Shown: positions 8,603 through 17,551, counted from the first letter of the stretch. The stretch is 64,000 nucleotides of DNA from CAZMZW01 sp963802275 (GCA_963802275.1 CAWDIB010000004.1:806001-870000), one strand, 5' to 3'. Translations and numbers: made by a program. The notes: generated from the sequence alone by a model not told the origin.

Positions 8603-8779
8603 ATGAAGTGGAAAGCACCGATGAAAGTTACTTGGATCATCGCAGTTATATTGGGCGTACTGGGAACCCTCCCGGAATTGGGAGTTAAGCTTCCTGCACC
8701 ATTGGGCGGATATTCAACTTTTTTTCTGATTGCTGCCTGGGTTTTATTGGCAGTTGCCACCGTAGTGAAGGGTCTTTAA
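8603..8779 (+). CDS. Small hydrophobic membrane protein, function unknown
   Basis: 58 residues with two predicted membrane helices (about 9-25 and 35-55) joined by a Pro/Gly-rich turn (LPELGVKLPAPLGG). The ATG at 8603 has a strong GGAGG site 5 bases upstream, and a classic terminator follows 47 bases after the stop, so it looks like a real monocistronic gene. I recognise no family. The 177 bases between the tRNA and this gene show nothing else. Confidence 0.7.
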   Translation: MKWKAPMKVTWIIAVILGVLGTLPELGVKLPAPLGGYSTFFLIAAWVLLAVATVVKGL

Positions 8780-8826
8780 TTTTGTAAATCTTTCCTGTTG
8801 AAGGAATACGACCCGGACCAAAAACA

Positions 8827-8858
8827 ATGAGGTCTACTTTTCAGTAGACCTCATTTTT
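8827..8858 (+). terminator. Intrinsic terminator after the small membrane protein
   Basis: Perfect 12-bp stem ATGAGGTCTACT / AGTAGACCTCAT with TTTC loop and a T-rich tail. The remaining bases to 9088 hold only weak inverted repeats and no gene that I can support. Confidence 0.9.
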
Positions 8859-9088
8859 ATTTATTGGGTGGTTTTAGATGCAGAATACTGATTCCTATCT
8901 AATCCACAGAACAAACCCGTACTTTCAAATTAAACTGCTAAAACCTTCATTCTGAACGAATCGAAAATCAGTTCGATCAACCTCTCCTGGCAAACCATAA
9001 ATTAGTGGCAGTTAATACCCGGTAAAATGGGTATGTGATAGAAGATCCTATGCCAAATAGCAGAAAACCATTTTAGGGGATCATTTCA

Positions 9089-10603
9089 TCATTTGGCGTA
9101 AAGCCAATCATTAAATTGGTCTTCCAAGCTACATTGACAGGCTTTCTCCGCCTCTGCTCGAAAATCCAACGTAGAAACATTTCCCCATAAGAATTTTTGA
9201 TAGTAAGCAGATAGGAATTTTTCAAATGCATCCATGCCCATACTTTCCTGGAGCGCCAGGATGAACAGCGGAGCCCGGCCGTAAATGATAGCCGAATAAT
9301 CCCTTTCGTTATACGCCGCAACCGGCTGACCGATGGGGATCGGCTGGGATTGGATGCGCATCCAACGCTGGTGGAAGGATTGTTCACTCTGATAAGCCGC
9401 CTGTTCTCCTCCCGTATTCAAAAAGTACAATCGGCTGGCAAATTGAGCCATACCTTCGTCCAGCCAGGGTTCCATCACCTGATTGCTGCCGATCATGTTG
9501 AAAAACCATTGGTGGGCAATTTCATGGGCGGCGGTAAATTCAAGATTGGAACGGACACCCTCCCGTCCGTGAGGATCATAAAGATCAATGGATATGGTGG
9601 CAATGCCTGAATATTCCATGCCGTAAGCATTGTGCATGGGGGCACTGACCAGATCCAATTCGGTGTATGGATAAGGACCAAATTCTTCTGAAAATATTTT
9701 CAAAGCATTTTCTGCAAATGAAAGCACCTGGTCAGATGAGGATTGATTTTCTTTTGGGGCATAGCTGGTGATGACCACATCCTGCCACTTGCGGGTCGTG
9801 GCCTGGAAATTGGGGCTGCCAGCCAGGTAAAAATCACGCACCGGGCCAGCCTGGAAAACCTCCAGACGCCTGCCGTTTTTTACCTCCTGGAAAACACGGG
9901 TACCAGAGGCTGCCATTACCAGCGATTGCGGAGCATCCACCGTGACCTCAAAAAAAGAGGAATCGGTGTAAGTTAGATCGCCAATGGTGTTTGGTTCATA
10001 CACCCGCCAGCCATCCTGCTCATAAACCGGAACGAGAGGGATGAATTGATAAAGAGAAAGGATTTCATCGGCATAAACAAACAAACCATAGCTAAATGTG
10101 AAATCCGTAGGAACTTTTAATTCGAAATCCAGTTGAATGACCGCTTCACCACCCGGTTTTAATGGAACCGGAAAGTTCAACTTTACGGCAGTATCATGCC
10201 ACATATAAAGAGGTTGTACGCCTATCCCATCAATACTGATATTTTTAATTTTGAGATAAGAGCCAAAAGCATTAGGATAAAGCTGCAAGTAGAACTCTTT
10301 CAAATCTGAATTTTCGTTATTGTAATAACGGATCGATTGCTTGCCAGTCATTGACTGGTAATCGTCAGCGATGACAATTTGCACCTGATAAAAGCTGGCT
10401 TTATCCAATGACTGTGGAAGCTGCCGGTACTGGGAGCGCAAATTTGACTGAATGATGCCTTGAATACCCGAAACAAATTGAGGAGATGACAAATTCGTAT
10501 CGGCGGTTTTGGCAGCATTACTTAAATTTATCTCCGTACAGGAGGAGATGAGAAAAATCGACAGGAATACTAAGATGGTCCTAAAGTATTTGCTTAATTT
10601 CAT
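9089..10603 (-). CDS. M1-family metallopeptidase, lipoprotein
   Basis: Probable surface-anchored zinc aminopeptidase. 504 residues. A lipoprotein signal peptide (basic start, hydrophobic core, LISSC lipobox near residue 22) predicts anchoring outside the membrane. A beta-rich N-terminal domain precedes the catalytic domain with HEIAHQW at about 360 and the third zinc ligand Glu in WLDEGMAQF about 19 residues later, the gluzincin pattern. The conserved GAMEN-type motif appears degenerate (MHNAYGMEYSG). Start ATG has AGGA 7 bases upstream and TATAAT at 10631-10636. Transcribed alone. Confidence 0.85.
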   Translation of the reverse strand: MKLSKYFRTILVFLSIFLISSCTEINLSNAAKTADTNLSSPQFVSGIQGIIQSNLRSQYRQLPQSLDKASFYQVQIVIADDYQSMTGKQSIRYYNNENSDLKEFYLQLYPNAFGSYLKIKNISIDGIGVQPLYMWHDTAVKLNFPVPLKPGGEAVIQLDFELKVPTDFTFSYGLFVYADEILSLYQFIPLVPVYEQDGWRVYEPNTIGDLTYTDSSFFEVTVDAPQSLVMAASGTRVFQEVKNGRRLEVFQAGPVRDFYLAGSPNFQATTRKWQDVVITSYAPKENQSSSDQVLSFAENALKIFSEEFGPYPYTELDLVSAPMHNAYGMEYSGIATISIDLYDPHGREGVRSNLEFTAAHEIAHQWFFNMIGSNQVMEPWLDEGMAQFASRLYFLNTGGEQAAYQSEQSFHQRWMRIQSQPIPIGQPVAAYNERDYSAIIYGRAPLFILALQESMGMDAFEKFLSAYYQKFLWGNVSTLDFRAEAEKACQCSLEDQFNDWLYAK

Positions 10604-10630
10604 AAAATAATCCTCATTTCCCTTGATTTA

Positions 10631-10636
10631 ATTATA
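10631..10636 (-). promoter_or_regulatory. -10 hexamer upstream of the M1 peptidase
   Basis: Perfect TATAAT on the minus strand, 27 bases before the ATG at 10603; the -35 match is weak. Confidence 0.4.
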
Positions 10637-10851
10637 GGATTGGCGTTGCTATACAGATGAAATACTAAAATACTTTTGTGGCAATCTTCAATATAACAAT
10701 TTTATTATACGAGTTAAGGCGCTGCTTTTTGCATGTGTCAATCAATTACTTGAAAATCTCCAGAATATCAAACCAGTAATCGCTGCACAAACGCCTGCGT
10801 GCACAAGATATTCGATATAAAAAAATGCATGCCTTTTACATCCAAGGAAGC

Positions 10852-10877
10852 AAAAAACCGCCATCCGGCGGTTTTTT
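10852..10877. terminator. Strong intrinsic terminator hairpin in an intergenic region
   Basis: Perfect 11-bp stem AAAAAACCGCC / GGCGGTTTTTT with ATCC loop, T-tailed in both directions. No long gene ends beside it on either strand, so it may end a short minus-strand transcript (see 10885-10958). Confidence 0.75.
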
Positions 10878-10884
10878 GTTTTTG

Positions 10885-10928
10885 GCTGCAGCGCCCTTTT
10901 ATCGGATTCCGAGGAGGGACGCTGCAGC
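10885..10928. repeat. Stable intergenic inverted repeat
   Basis: Arms GCTGCAGCG (10885-10893) and CGCTGCAGC (10920-10928) continue inward as CCCT/AGGG with one bulge and as TCGG/CCGA, giving a 44-base stem-loop. Read on the minus strand it is followed within 10 bases by the terminator at 10852-10877. Confidence 0.6.
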
Positions 10929-10958
10929 ACTAGGTTTACTACTACACATAGTGCACAT
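10899..10958 (-). other. Possible 19-residue micro-ORF with strong Shine-Dalgarno
   Basis: On the minus strand AGGAGGTGAT, a perfect match to the anti-Shine-Dalgarno, precedes two in-frame ATGs (2 and 11 bases away) of a 19-codon frame encoding MCTMCSSKPSAAASLLGIR. The frame runs into the stem-loop at 10885-10928 and is followed by a terminator. It may be a leader peptide, a tiny gene or chance; coding cannot be shown from one sequence. Confidence 0.25.
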
Positions 10959-11021
10959 CACCTCCTCATCCAAAGGATGGCAAAGGATTCTCAAACTACA
11001 AAATTAAGTATGGCATGAATT

Positions 11022-11855
11022 ATGATGGCTGTCAAGCAGGCAGCTATAATGACAGGTATGGCGAATATCAACAAAAAATTCTCCTTTTTGCAACCTGGAC
11101 TTCTTGGCCTTTCATCCCTGATGGTATGGTTCTGGCTAACGCACACACCCTCCGGATTGGATGGAATACTTCACGCCATTGGATATTCGGTCTGTCATCA
11201 GATCCCTTCACACTCCTTCCAGATCGGAACAGACCCATTCCCCATTTGCAGCCGCTGCGCCGGGATGTACCTGGGTGTTTTTTCAGGCATAGTCATCCTG
11301 CTGATGCAACGGCAAAGAATAATCATCCCATCAAAATGGCAATTTGCTTTTTTTGCGATACTAATTGTTGCCTGGGTCATTGATGGCGGAAATTCATTTT
11401 TCGTCAACACCCTTGGCAGAGTTACCTTCTATCAACCTACCAACTTATTGAGATTTCTCACCGGATTCGGTATGGGACTGTGCATCGCTGTTACGATTTT
11501 CTTCCTGTTCAATTTTGTGGTTTGGAAAAAACCGGGGAGTAAAGCATCATTGAAATGGCCTGTTCTCCTACAAATGGTTTTGGCAGGGATTCTTTTTTTG
11601 ATCTTAATCAACTGGCAAAATGAAATCCTGATGCGAATTTTCTCGTATATAAGTGTGATGACAATCTTAACGCTATTGGTTACTCTCTATACCATCATCT
11701 GGGTCATCTTATTGCACAAGGAGAATAGTCATATAAAATGGAAAGAATTGTCTTTTATTGCCAATCTTGGTTTTGTTTCTGCAATGGCACAGATCATCCT
11801 GCTTGATATGGTTCGTTATTCAGTAACAGGAAGCTGGCTTAACACCTTACAATAA
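11022..11855 (+). CDS. DUF2085 family membrane protein
   Basis: Integral membrane protein of unknown function. About 277 residues with roughly six hydrophobic helices. The family signature is visible near the N-terminus: CHQIPSHSF followed by CSRCAGMYLG, conserved cysteines typical of DUF2085. The start is uncertain: ATGs at 11022 and 11058 are both possible and neither has a strong ribosome site. The DUF4126 gene follows 23 bases downstream, and the pair probably shares a transcript ending at 12518. Confidence 0.75.
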   Translation: MMAVKQAAIMTGMANINKKFSFLQPGLLGLSSLMVWFWLTHTPSGLDGILHAIGYSVCHQIPSHSFQIGTDPFPICSRCAGMYLGVFSGIVILLMQRQRIIIPSKWQFAFFAILIVAWVIDGGNSFFVNTLGRVTFYQPTNLLRFLTGFGMGLCIAVTIFFLFNFVVWKKPGSKASLKWPVLLQMVLAGILFLILINWQNEILMRIFSYISVMTILTLLVTLYTIIWVILLHKENSHIKWKELSFIANLGFVSAMAQIILLDMVRYSVTGSWLNTLQ

Positions 11856-11878
11856 AATATTAAAATCGGAGTGAAGTA

Positions 11879-12463
11879 ATGGAAACATTGTTGGGTATTT
11901 TTTCTGCTTTTGGATTATCAGCCAGCGCCGGGCTGAATGCCTATATCCCCCTGCTGGTGGTGGCGCTGATGGCCAAATTCACCAATTGGATCCACCTGGA
12001 GGCTCCCTGGGACGCACTAACCAGCTGGTGGATCATAGGAATACTTTCTGTCTTGCTCTTAATTGAATTCTTTGTCGATAAAATACCGGTTGTGCACCAT
12101 GTGAATGACGCCATTCAGACCCTTATTCGCCCGGCTGCCGGTGCAATCGTCTTTGCAGCCAATACCAATATCGTCTCGGGTATCAGCCCGGTGGCAGCCC
12201 TGGCACTGGGCTTGGTGATGGCTGGCAGCGTGCATGTCACAAAATCCGCTGTCATCCGGCCGGCAGTGGGTGTGGCCAGCGGTGGAACCGCCAATGTGCC
12301 GGTCAGTATGGCAGAGGACGCCACCTCCACCGCCGTGTCGATCGCCTCCATCGTTGCCCCGCTGGTGGCATTTCTGCTATTGGTTGTCTTTGCCAGCTGG
12401 GCTATTTATTATTTCTTTCTCAGGGAAAAACCTGAACCCCCCAAAAAACGCAAAACCCAATAG
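11879..12463 (+). CDS. DUF4126 family membrane protein
   Basis: 194-residue integral membrane protein with about five helices. The N-terminus (LSASAGLNAYIPLLVVAL) and FFVDKIPVVHHVNDAIQTLIRPAAGAI are typical of DUF4126, whose function is not established. The tail is basic and cytosolic (PEPPKKRKTQ). A GGAG site lies 6 bases before the ATG, and a strong terminator follows the stop. Confidence 0.8.
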   Translation: METLLGIFSAFGLSASAGLNAYIPLLVVALMAKFTNWIHLEAPWDALTSWWIIGILSVLLLIEFFVDKIPVVHHVNDAIQTLIRPAAGAIVFAANTNIVSGISPVAALALGLVMAGSVHVTKSAVIRPAVGVASGGTANVPVSMAEDATSTAVSIASIVAPLVAFLLLVVFASWAIYYFFLREKPEPPKKRKTQ

Positions 12464-12469
12464 GTATTA

Positions 12470-12955
12470 TTAATCCCGCCCCAGCAGAGAGTCAAAGCTA
12501 AAAAGGGCGGGATTTTTTAATATGGTTTGCAGCTGAGCCAAACCTGACCGGGCTTGTTGCGCATCCGTGGTAGATAAATTGAGCGATAAGAACTCATCTT
12601 CATCCAGAACGAGCTGACGACCATCCGGGTAAACCAGCAAATCCAATGCCAAGTCATCGTAAGCAATGGAATCATGATCAATTTCAGCCGGCCGGGTGAC
12701 ATTGCAGTACCAGCACTTGACTTCATCCGAGTCACGATCATGGATCTCGTAAATATTAAACCAATGGTCGAACAAATAGAGTTCCAAAAAGCGGTCATTT
12801 TGCTTAAAAACCAACCCATGAAAAGGCAGGTCTGGACGGTTAAATGCCGCTTGCACCAATACGCCCTTGCTGTTTTTTTTCACCATCCGACCTGGATAGC
12901 GCCAAACTTCTACGCCAAACTGGTTGCGTTTGATCAGTGAAATTTCATTTTGCAT
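12470..12955 (-). CDS. DUF402 family protein, last gene of the TPP-riboswitch operon
   Basis: 161 residues of the DUF402 / FomD-like fold, a family that includes metal-dependent phosphohydrolases acting on nucleotides. Signature residues are visible: WYCNVTRPAEI, then LALDLLVYPDGRQLVLDEDEF with the characteristic Asp/Glu cluster. It overlaps the upstream ABC ATPase gene by 11 bases, so it is co-translated with thiamine uptake genes and falls under the TPP riboswitch. A role in hydrolysing a thiamine phosphate is my inference from that position; a general nucleotide phosphatase co-transcribed by chance is the alternative. Confidence 0.75.
   Translation of the reverse strand: MQNEISLIKRNQFGVEVWRYPGRMVKKNSKGVLVQAAFNRPDLPFHGLVFKQNDRFLELYLFDHWFNIYEIHDRDSDEVKCWYCNVTRPAEIDHDSIAYDDLALDLLVYPDGRQLVLDEDEFLSLNLSTTDAQQARSGLAQLQTILKNPALFSFDSLLGRD
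12472..12518 (+). terminator. Terminator of the DUF2085-DUF4126 transcript
   Basis: AATCCCGCCC (12472-12481) pairs with GGGCGGGATT (12505-12514), followed by a T run. It lies inside the 3' coding end of the convergent DUF402 gene. Confidence 0.75.
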
Positions 12956-13997
12956 AGCATAAAACCGAATCGACAGGATAATGTATTTTTATGTTTGCAC
13001 CGATCTCTTTCTGTTGACGAGAAAAAAAAGAAATGAATTGGTTTTCACCTACTGCCACTTGTATGTGAAAACCATCCGATTGGAATGTCACATCCATTAC
13101 CCGGCCTGTTATCACATTATGGTTCATATTCCCTTTTATTGGCTTGGAACGATCCGGTTTGAGCACCAGTACAACTTTTTGACCTTTCACCAAAGGCAGG
13201 TCGGACTTTTGGCAATGGAATAATCCATGAGAAGTCATCACCTCTAATGGTGAGGTTTTTTGCACCGTTCCCTGCAATTGATTATCCAAACCCAGGAAAC
13301 CAGCCAGCCATAAGGAACGTGGGAAAGCCAGAATTTCCCTTGCGCTGCCCTGCTGGTGAATCCGGCCTTCATGCAGGATAGCCAGTCGGTCAGCGATAGT
13401 AAAGGCCTCCTGCTGGTCATGGGTCACATAGATGGAAGGAATACGCAGTTGGTGAAGCAGGGTACGCAGTTCTTTACTTAACTCGTCCTTCATTTTTTTA
13501 TCCAGGGCTCCCAACGGTTCGTCCAGCATCATAAAGCGTGGTTCCGGTGCCAAAGCGCGTGCCAGGGCAATGCGCTGCTGTTCACCACCGGATAGGTCGG
13601 AAACCCGGCGTGATTTAAAGGATGACATTCCCACCAGGCGGAGCACCTGCTTAACCCGCGTGGCAATTTTTTCTTCGTTCATTGCACGCATGCGCAAACC
13701 AAAGGCAATGTTTGAAAATACATCCAGGTGGGGGAAGAGGGCATAATCCTGGAACATCAAACCAAAATTGCGCAAATGAACCGGGATTTCATCAATGGGT
13801 TCCTTCTGCCAGAGAATTTGCCCCTTTTCCGCTTTTTCCAAGCCGGCAATGATGCGCAGGAGGGTACTTTTTCCGCTGCCGGATGAACCAAGCAGGCAAA
13901 GGATCTCTCCCTCGTGTACAGATAAATCAACCCCACAAAGAAGATTTTTTCCCTCATATTCTTTATAGATGGATTTGATTGAAAGAAGTTCCTGCAT
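12945..13997 (-). CDS. ABC transporter ATP-binding protein, thiamine-type uptake
   Basis: Powers the import system encoded with it. 350 residues: nucleotide-binding domain with Walker A (GSSGSGKST, about 37-45), signature LSGGEQQR and Walker B (RFMMLDEPLGALD), then a C-terminal TOBE-like domain (about 240-350). That extra domain makes it longer than the classical ThiQ and closer to the PotA/FbpC type. AGGA precedes the ATG. Lies between the fused permease and the DUF402 gene. Thiamine specificity comes from the operon and riboswitch, not from this subunit. Confidence 0.88.
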   Translation of the reverse strand: MQELLSIKSIYKEYEGKNLLCGVDLSVHEGEILCLLGSSGSGKSTLLRIIAGLEKAEKGQILWQKEPIDEIPVHLRNFGLMFQDYALFPHLDVFSNIAFGLRMRAMNEEKIATRVKQVLRLVGMSSFKSRRVSDLSGGEQQRIALARALAPEPRFMMLDEPLGALDKKMKDELSKELRTLLHQLRIPSIYVTHDQQEAFTIADRLAILHEGRIHQQGSAREILAFPRSLWLAGFLGLDNQLQGTVQKTSPLEVMTSHGLFHCQKSDLPLVKGQKVVLVLKPDRSKPIKGNMNHNVITGRVMDVTFQSDGFHIQVAVGENQFISFFSRQQKEIGANIKIHYPVDSVLCYAK

Positions 13998-14010
13998 ATT
14001 TGATCCTGAA

Positions 14011-15675
14011 TTATGAATTTATGGAGGACAATTTGTCAACCAGGAACATCACCAACGCACACAACAGCATCAAAATGGTTGCCATGGCCATCGCCTGACC
14101 ATAGTTCATGGCACCCGGCTGACCCAGAAAGCGGAAGATGGCAACCGGCAAGGTAGGGAGATCAGGTCTGGATAAGAAAGCCGTAGCCCCAAACTCGCCC
14201 AGTGAGATGGCAAACGAGAACAAAGCCGCCACAACCATGGCGCGGGTTATGAGTGGTAATTCCACTTTGGACCATACTTTCCACGGTGAGGCACCCAGGA
14301 TGGCTGCCGCCTGCCGCAGGGAATCGGGAATGGAAGCAAGAGCTGGCTGTAATGTGCGCACAACAAAAGGCAATGCCACCAGACTATGAGCAATGGGGAT
14401 CAGGATCGGATAGGAATTCCTGGCATTGGGCAGCGAACCGAAAGTGATGATGAAACCCAAACCAAGGGTGACGGCCGAGGTACCCATTGGCAGCATGATA
14501 AGCGGACTAAGTATTTTCTCCCAGACACTTTTGCTCATCAGGGCGAAACATGCCAGGCTGCCAAAAAATAATGCAATCACACTGGCAGCCAGAGCATAGA
14601 GTAATGAATTTCGCAGAGCAATAACCGGCGGGACATAGAACAGTGATTGCTGGCGATTTACAAATAACTCGCGGTAAAAATTCAATGTAAAACCAAATCC
14701 GTTGCTGCCAGGAATGCCAGCGGATTGAATATCCATAATTGAGCGAAAGGCCAGTGAAAGCAGCGGGATGGTAAAAAGGAAAATCATAACGACCAAAACA
14801 AGCCAGAAATAAACCCTATCCCACCAGTATCTGACTGGTCGGTAAGCGATTTGCGATGTTCGCGGTTTGACAGGAACAGGCAGACCACCCCCGCCCGATA
14901 AAATTAAAATAGTAAGTATGATCGTACAGCCCAATTGAATGATCGAAAGCCAGGCAGCCAGCGGCAGATTAAGCAGCTGCATGGTCTGAAAATAAATTTC
15001 CACCTCCAAGGTCACCAATTGGGCTCCACCCATCATCAGGATGACACCAAAACTGGTGAAATCGAACAGGAAGACCACCAGGGCAGCAGACCCAAGCGAC
15101 GGTTTGATGAGTGGAAAAATGACCTTCCAAAAATTCTTCCAGGGAGAGGCACCCAATACGCGGCTCACCTGATCGAGATGCGGGTCAAGTTGTTCGATGG
15201 CCGAAGAAACCATGCGTATGATGATAGCCGAGTTGTAAAAGACATGCGCAAGCAGGATGGCGGACAGGGTGTTCATGACCTGGAGGGGCGGTTGGGATAA
15301 TTGAAAAACCTGCATCAGGAAAATGTTCAGCATGCCACGTGAACCGATGATCGAATTAAATGCGACCGCGACAACAACAGTGGGCAGGATGAAAGGCAGG
15401 GTGGTCAGCAAACGGATGATATTTTTTCCCCTGAAAGCATACGTTCCAAAGAAATAAGCCAGCGGAAGACCAACCAGGATGGTCAGGATGGTGGATAAAC
15501 CGGCTTGAAAAATCGTAAAACCGACGATGTTACCTATCCTTGCCCAGGGCAGCTCCTGCCAACCCTGACCTGCATCGCGCAAGGCTGTATTAAAAATCGC
15601 AGCCAACGGATAGAAAAAGAAAACACCAAGGAAGGCTGCCGGAAGCAACCAAAACCAAAATCGGGTCCGCTGCAA
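14011..15675 (-). CDS. thiP: ABC transporter permease with two fused domains (ThiP-like)
   Basis: Membrane channel of the thiamine-type importer. 554 residues with about twelve helices and two MetI-type permease domains. Each carries an EAA-like loop (ASPWKNFWKVIFPLIKPS in the first half and ASPWKVWSKVELPLITRA in the second). Two-in-one permeases are typical of ThiP and iron FbpB systems. The start is a TTG at 15675 preceded by GGAGG. Located 12 bases after the binding-protein gene. Confidence 0.88.
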   Translation of the reverse strand: MQRTRFWFWLLPAAFLGVFFFYPLAAIFNTALRDAGQGWQELPWARIGNIVGFTIFQAGLSTILTILVGLPLAYFFGTYAFRGKNIIRLLTTLPFILPTVVVAVAFNSIIGSRGMLNIFLMQVFQLSQPPLQVMNTLSAILLAHVFYNSAIIIRMVSSAIEQLDPHLDQVSRVLGASPWKNFWKVIFPLIKPSLGSAALVVFLFDFTSFGVILMMGGAQLVTLEVEIYFQTMQLLNLPLAAWLSIIQLGCTIILTILILSGGGGLPVPVKPRTSQIAYRPVRYWWDRVYFWLVLVVMIFLFTIPLLSLAFRSIMDIQSAGIPGSNGFGFTLNFYRELFVNRQQSLFYVPPVIALRNSLLYALAASVIALFFGSLACFALMSKSVWEKILSPLIMLPMGTSAVTLGLGFIITFGSLPNARNSYPILIPIAHSLVALPFVVRTLQPALASIPDSLRQAAAILGASPWKVWSKVELPLITRAMVVAALFSFAISLGEFGATAFLSRPDLPTLPVAIFRFLGQPGAMNYGQAMAMATILMLLCALVMFLVDKLSSINS

Positions 15676-15687
15676 GCCGCTATCCTC

Positions 15688-16734
15688 CTATTCCAGCACA
15701 GTTTTTCGCCATTGGGCAATCCAATTATCCAATTTAGCTGCAATCGAATCAAGCGCCAACCCAGCGGACTTTTGAGGCAGTTGGGCATATTTCACAAATT
15801 CATCAGGCAAGGCGGCATTGGGATTCACGGGGAATACGAACATTTTCAAGGGTATATCTTCCTGGAATGAACTGCCCAGTAAGAAATCCATAAATTTCCG
15901 GGCAAGGGGAAGGTTCTTTGTGCCTTTAAGAATACCAGCGAATTCGATTTGCCGAAAGCACATGCCATCCCCTACCAGGGAAGCTGTCGGCGATTCATCC
16001 AGTTTGGCAGTAGCAAAGATCACTTCAGCCGCCGGGCTGGTATTATACGAAACCACCATCGGTTGAGGCCCCTGGCCGGAAGAACCTGAAAAATTGGTGT
16101 AATAAGCTGTTTCCCAGTCATTGACCACAGCAACATTGTTTGCCCGCAACTGGCGCCAGAAATCCAAATAACCGGGATCACCATAATTGGCAATCGTCGC
16201 CAGCAGAAAGGACAATCCGGGTGAAGATACAGCTGGATTCTGCACCACCAGGAGACCATGGTATTCCGGTTTGAGCAAGTCGTCCAATCTATGGGGGATG
16301 GATAATTGGTTGCGGGCAAAATACGCTTTATCGTAATTGATGCAAACATCCCCAAAATCAATCGGTGATACCTGATGGGTTTTATCCAGCTGAAATTCCT
16401 CCGGGATCGCATCAAGCATGGGGGATTGATAGGGCTCAAAAATCCCAGCATTCAATCCTCGCGAAAGGAAGGTGTTGTCAATACCATAAAAGATGTCCGC
16501 CAGCGGCGCTGACCTGGTCAGGATGGCCTGGTTGAGAGCTGAACCCGCATCACCGCTCAGGATGAAATTGACCTTGATATTATTCTCTTTTTCAAACGCC
16601 TGAATCACCGATTCACTGACAGCAAAACTGTCATGGGTCATCACATTCAACTGGACAGGCCCAGCTTGTGCACAAGCTGATACAAGCAAAGCAAGCATAA
16701 AAATTGACAATAAGATTTTGATTTTCATTTCCAT
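15688..16734 (-). CDS. thiB: Thiamine-type ABC transporter substrate-binding lipoprotein
   Basis: Captures the substrate outside the membrane. 348 residues with a lipoprotein signal ending LLVSACAQ. The mature N-terminus (LNVMTHDSFAVSESVIQAFEK) and LADIFYGIDNTFLSRGLNAGIF are characteristic of ThiB/TbpA. AAAGGAG precedes the ATG. It overlaps the end of the pyrophosphokinase gene by 10 bases. The riboswitch upstream strongly supports thiamine or a thiamine phosphate as ligand. Confidence 0.9.
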   Translation of the reverse strand: MEMKIKILLSIFMLALLVSACAQAGPVQLNVMTHDSFAVSESVIQAFEKENNIKVNFILSGDAGSALNQAILTRSAPLADIFYGIDNTFLSRGLNAGIFEPYQSPMLDAIPEEFQLDKTHQVSPIDFGDVCINYDKAYFARNQLSIPHRLDDLLKPEYHGLLVVQNPAVSSPGLSFLLATIANYGDPGYLDFWRQLRANNVAVVNDWETAYYTNFSGSSGQGPQPMVVSYNTSPAAEVIFATAKLDESPTASLVGDGMCFRQIEFAGILKGTKNLPLARKFMDFLLGSSFQEDIPLKMFVFPVNPNAALPDEFVKYAQLPQKSAGLALDSIAAKLDNWIAQWRKTVLE

Positions 16735-17405
16735 TCATCTCCTTTCGTGAATTTTTTTTGAGAATGCAATACTAATAATTGCCCTTCCTGGATTTGAATC
16801 AAAGCAGTAGTTCCCAACATCACATTGCTGATCCCCCTGGTTTGGTAAGGCAATAAATTTTCATGGCATAGAGGGTATTTAAGACCTTTGGTGAAAATAC
16901 CTTTAACCACTCCAAGGATAGCCACCAAAGATACCCGGTCCCCAAGGGGACCTTTTATTTCCAAACCGGCAGGATAACGTTTAGCGGTCATCAGCCAGGC
17001 ATGGGTGGCACCGTCGTCCAAGCTCACATCGCAATCCTCGAGAAATGGAGCCGCCAGCAGAGAAAGATTGCCAAGGGTGTGATCCAGGCGGCCTCCCAAA
17101 GCAGCCACGACCAGGATGGATTTGAAGCGCCTATCGACCGCTTCCAGCAGGGCAAGTTCCAGATCGGTCTCATCTTTTTCCGGGGGGAATGTTTTGATCT
17201 CCACACCGGCGCGAGTGAGCGCCTGTTGTTCACCATCCGGCAGGGAATCCAGATCGCCAATGACCAGATGAGGCAGCAGTCCGAGCGCCTCCAGGTGGCG
17301 GTGACCACCATCCGCCGCAATAAGGAAATCGTCATTGTTCAGGCAGGCTTTAACCCGACCTGCATTTTGCATTTCGCCATTGGCAAAAATCACCGCTCTT
17401 TTCAA
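16725..17405 (-). CDS. thiN: Thiamine pyrophosphokinase
   Basis: Converts thiamine plus ATP to thiamine diphosphate. 226 residues. Motifs of the family: AADGGHRHLEALGLLPHLVIGDLDSL, then PPEKDETDLELAL and ALGGRLDHTLGN. The start is TTG at 17405 (TTG AAA AGA GCG); the only nearby ribosome site, GGGAG, lies in the 3' arm of the preceding terminator hairpin. First gene of the TPP-controlled operon, so imported thiamine is trapped as the diphosphate, which then shuts the operon off. Confidence 0.93.
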   Translation of the reverse strand: MKRAVIFANGEMQNAGRVKACLNNDDFLIAADGGHRHLEALGLLPHLVIGDLDSLPDGEQQALTRAGVEIKTFPPEKDETDLELALLEAVDRRFKSILVVAALGGRLDHTLGNLSLLAAPFLEDCDVSLDDGATHAWLMTAKRYPAGLEIKGPLGDRVSLVAILGVVKGIFTKGLKYPLCHENLLPYQTRGISNVMLGTTALIQIQEGQLLVLHSQKKFTKGDEWK

Positions 17406-17407
17406 AC

Positions 17408-17437
17408 AAAAAACTCCCTTGCCTGCGGGGGAGTTTT
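17408..17437 (-). terminator. Expression platform of the TPP riboswitch
   Basis: Minus-strand hairpin AAAAACTCCC / GGGAGTTTTT followed by further T residues. Its 3' arm contains GGGAG, placed 8 bases before the TTG start of the kinase, so formation could both terminate transcription and hide the ribosome site. Confidence 0.8.
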
Positions 17438-17450
17438 TCTTGTTTTTTTG

Positions 17451-17543
17451 CTCCCTACGCCGGCATTATCCGGATCAGGTTAAGCGGGTCGAGGACTTGC
17501 GCGTCCTCCTCTCAGCCTGGCATTTCAGGCTCCCCGGGTGCTA
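17451..17543 (-). promoter_or_regulatory. TPP riboswitch (THI element)
   Basis: On the minus strand the conserved parts appear in order: a P1 strand near CCCGGGGAGCC, the CTGAGA box, a variable P3 hairpin (GAGGACGCGCAAGTCCTC), ACCTGATCCGGATAATGCC and the closing CGTAGGGAG. It directly precedes a terminator and the thiamine pyrophosphokinase gene. Confidence 0.96.
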
Positions 17544-17551
17544 CAGTGATG

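Noticed and set aside
10742..11007. Two 60-codon frames, one per strand, in the peptidase/DUF2085 intergenic region
   Set aside because: Both read through strong hairpins and a terminator and show no coding character; only the micro-ORF with a perfect ribosome site is worth keeping as a possibility.
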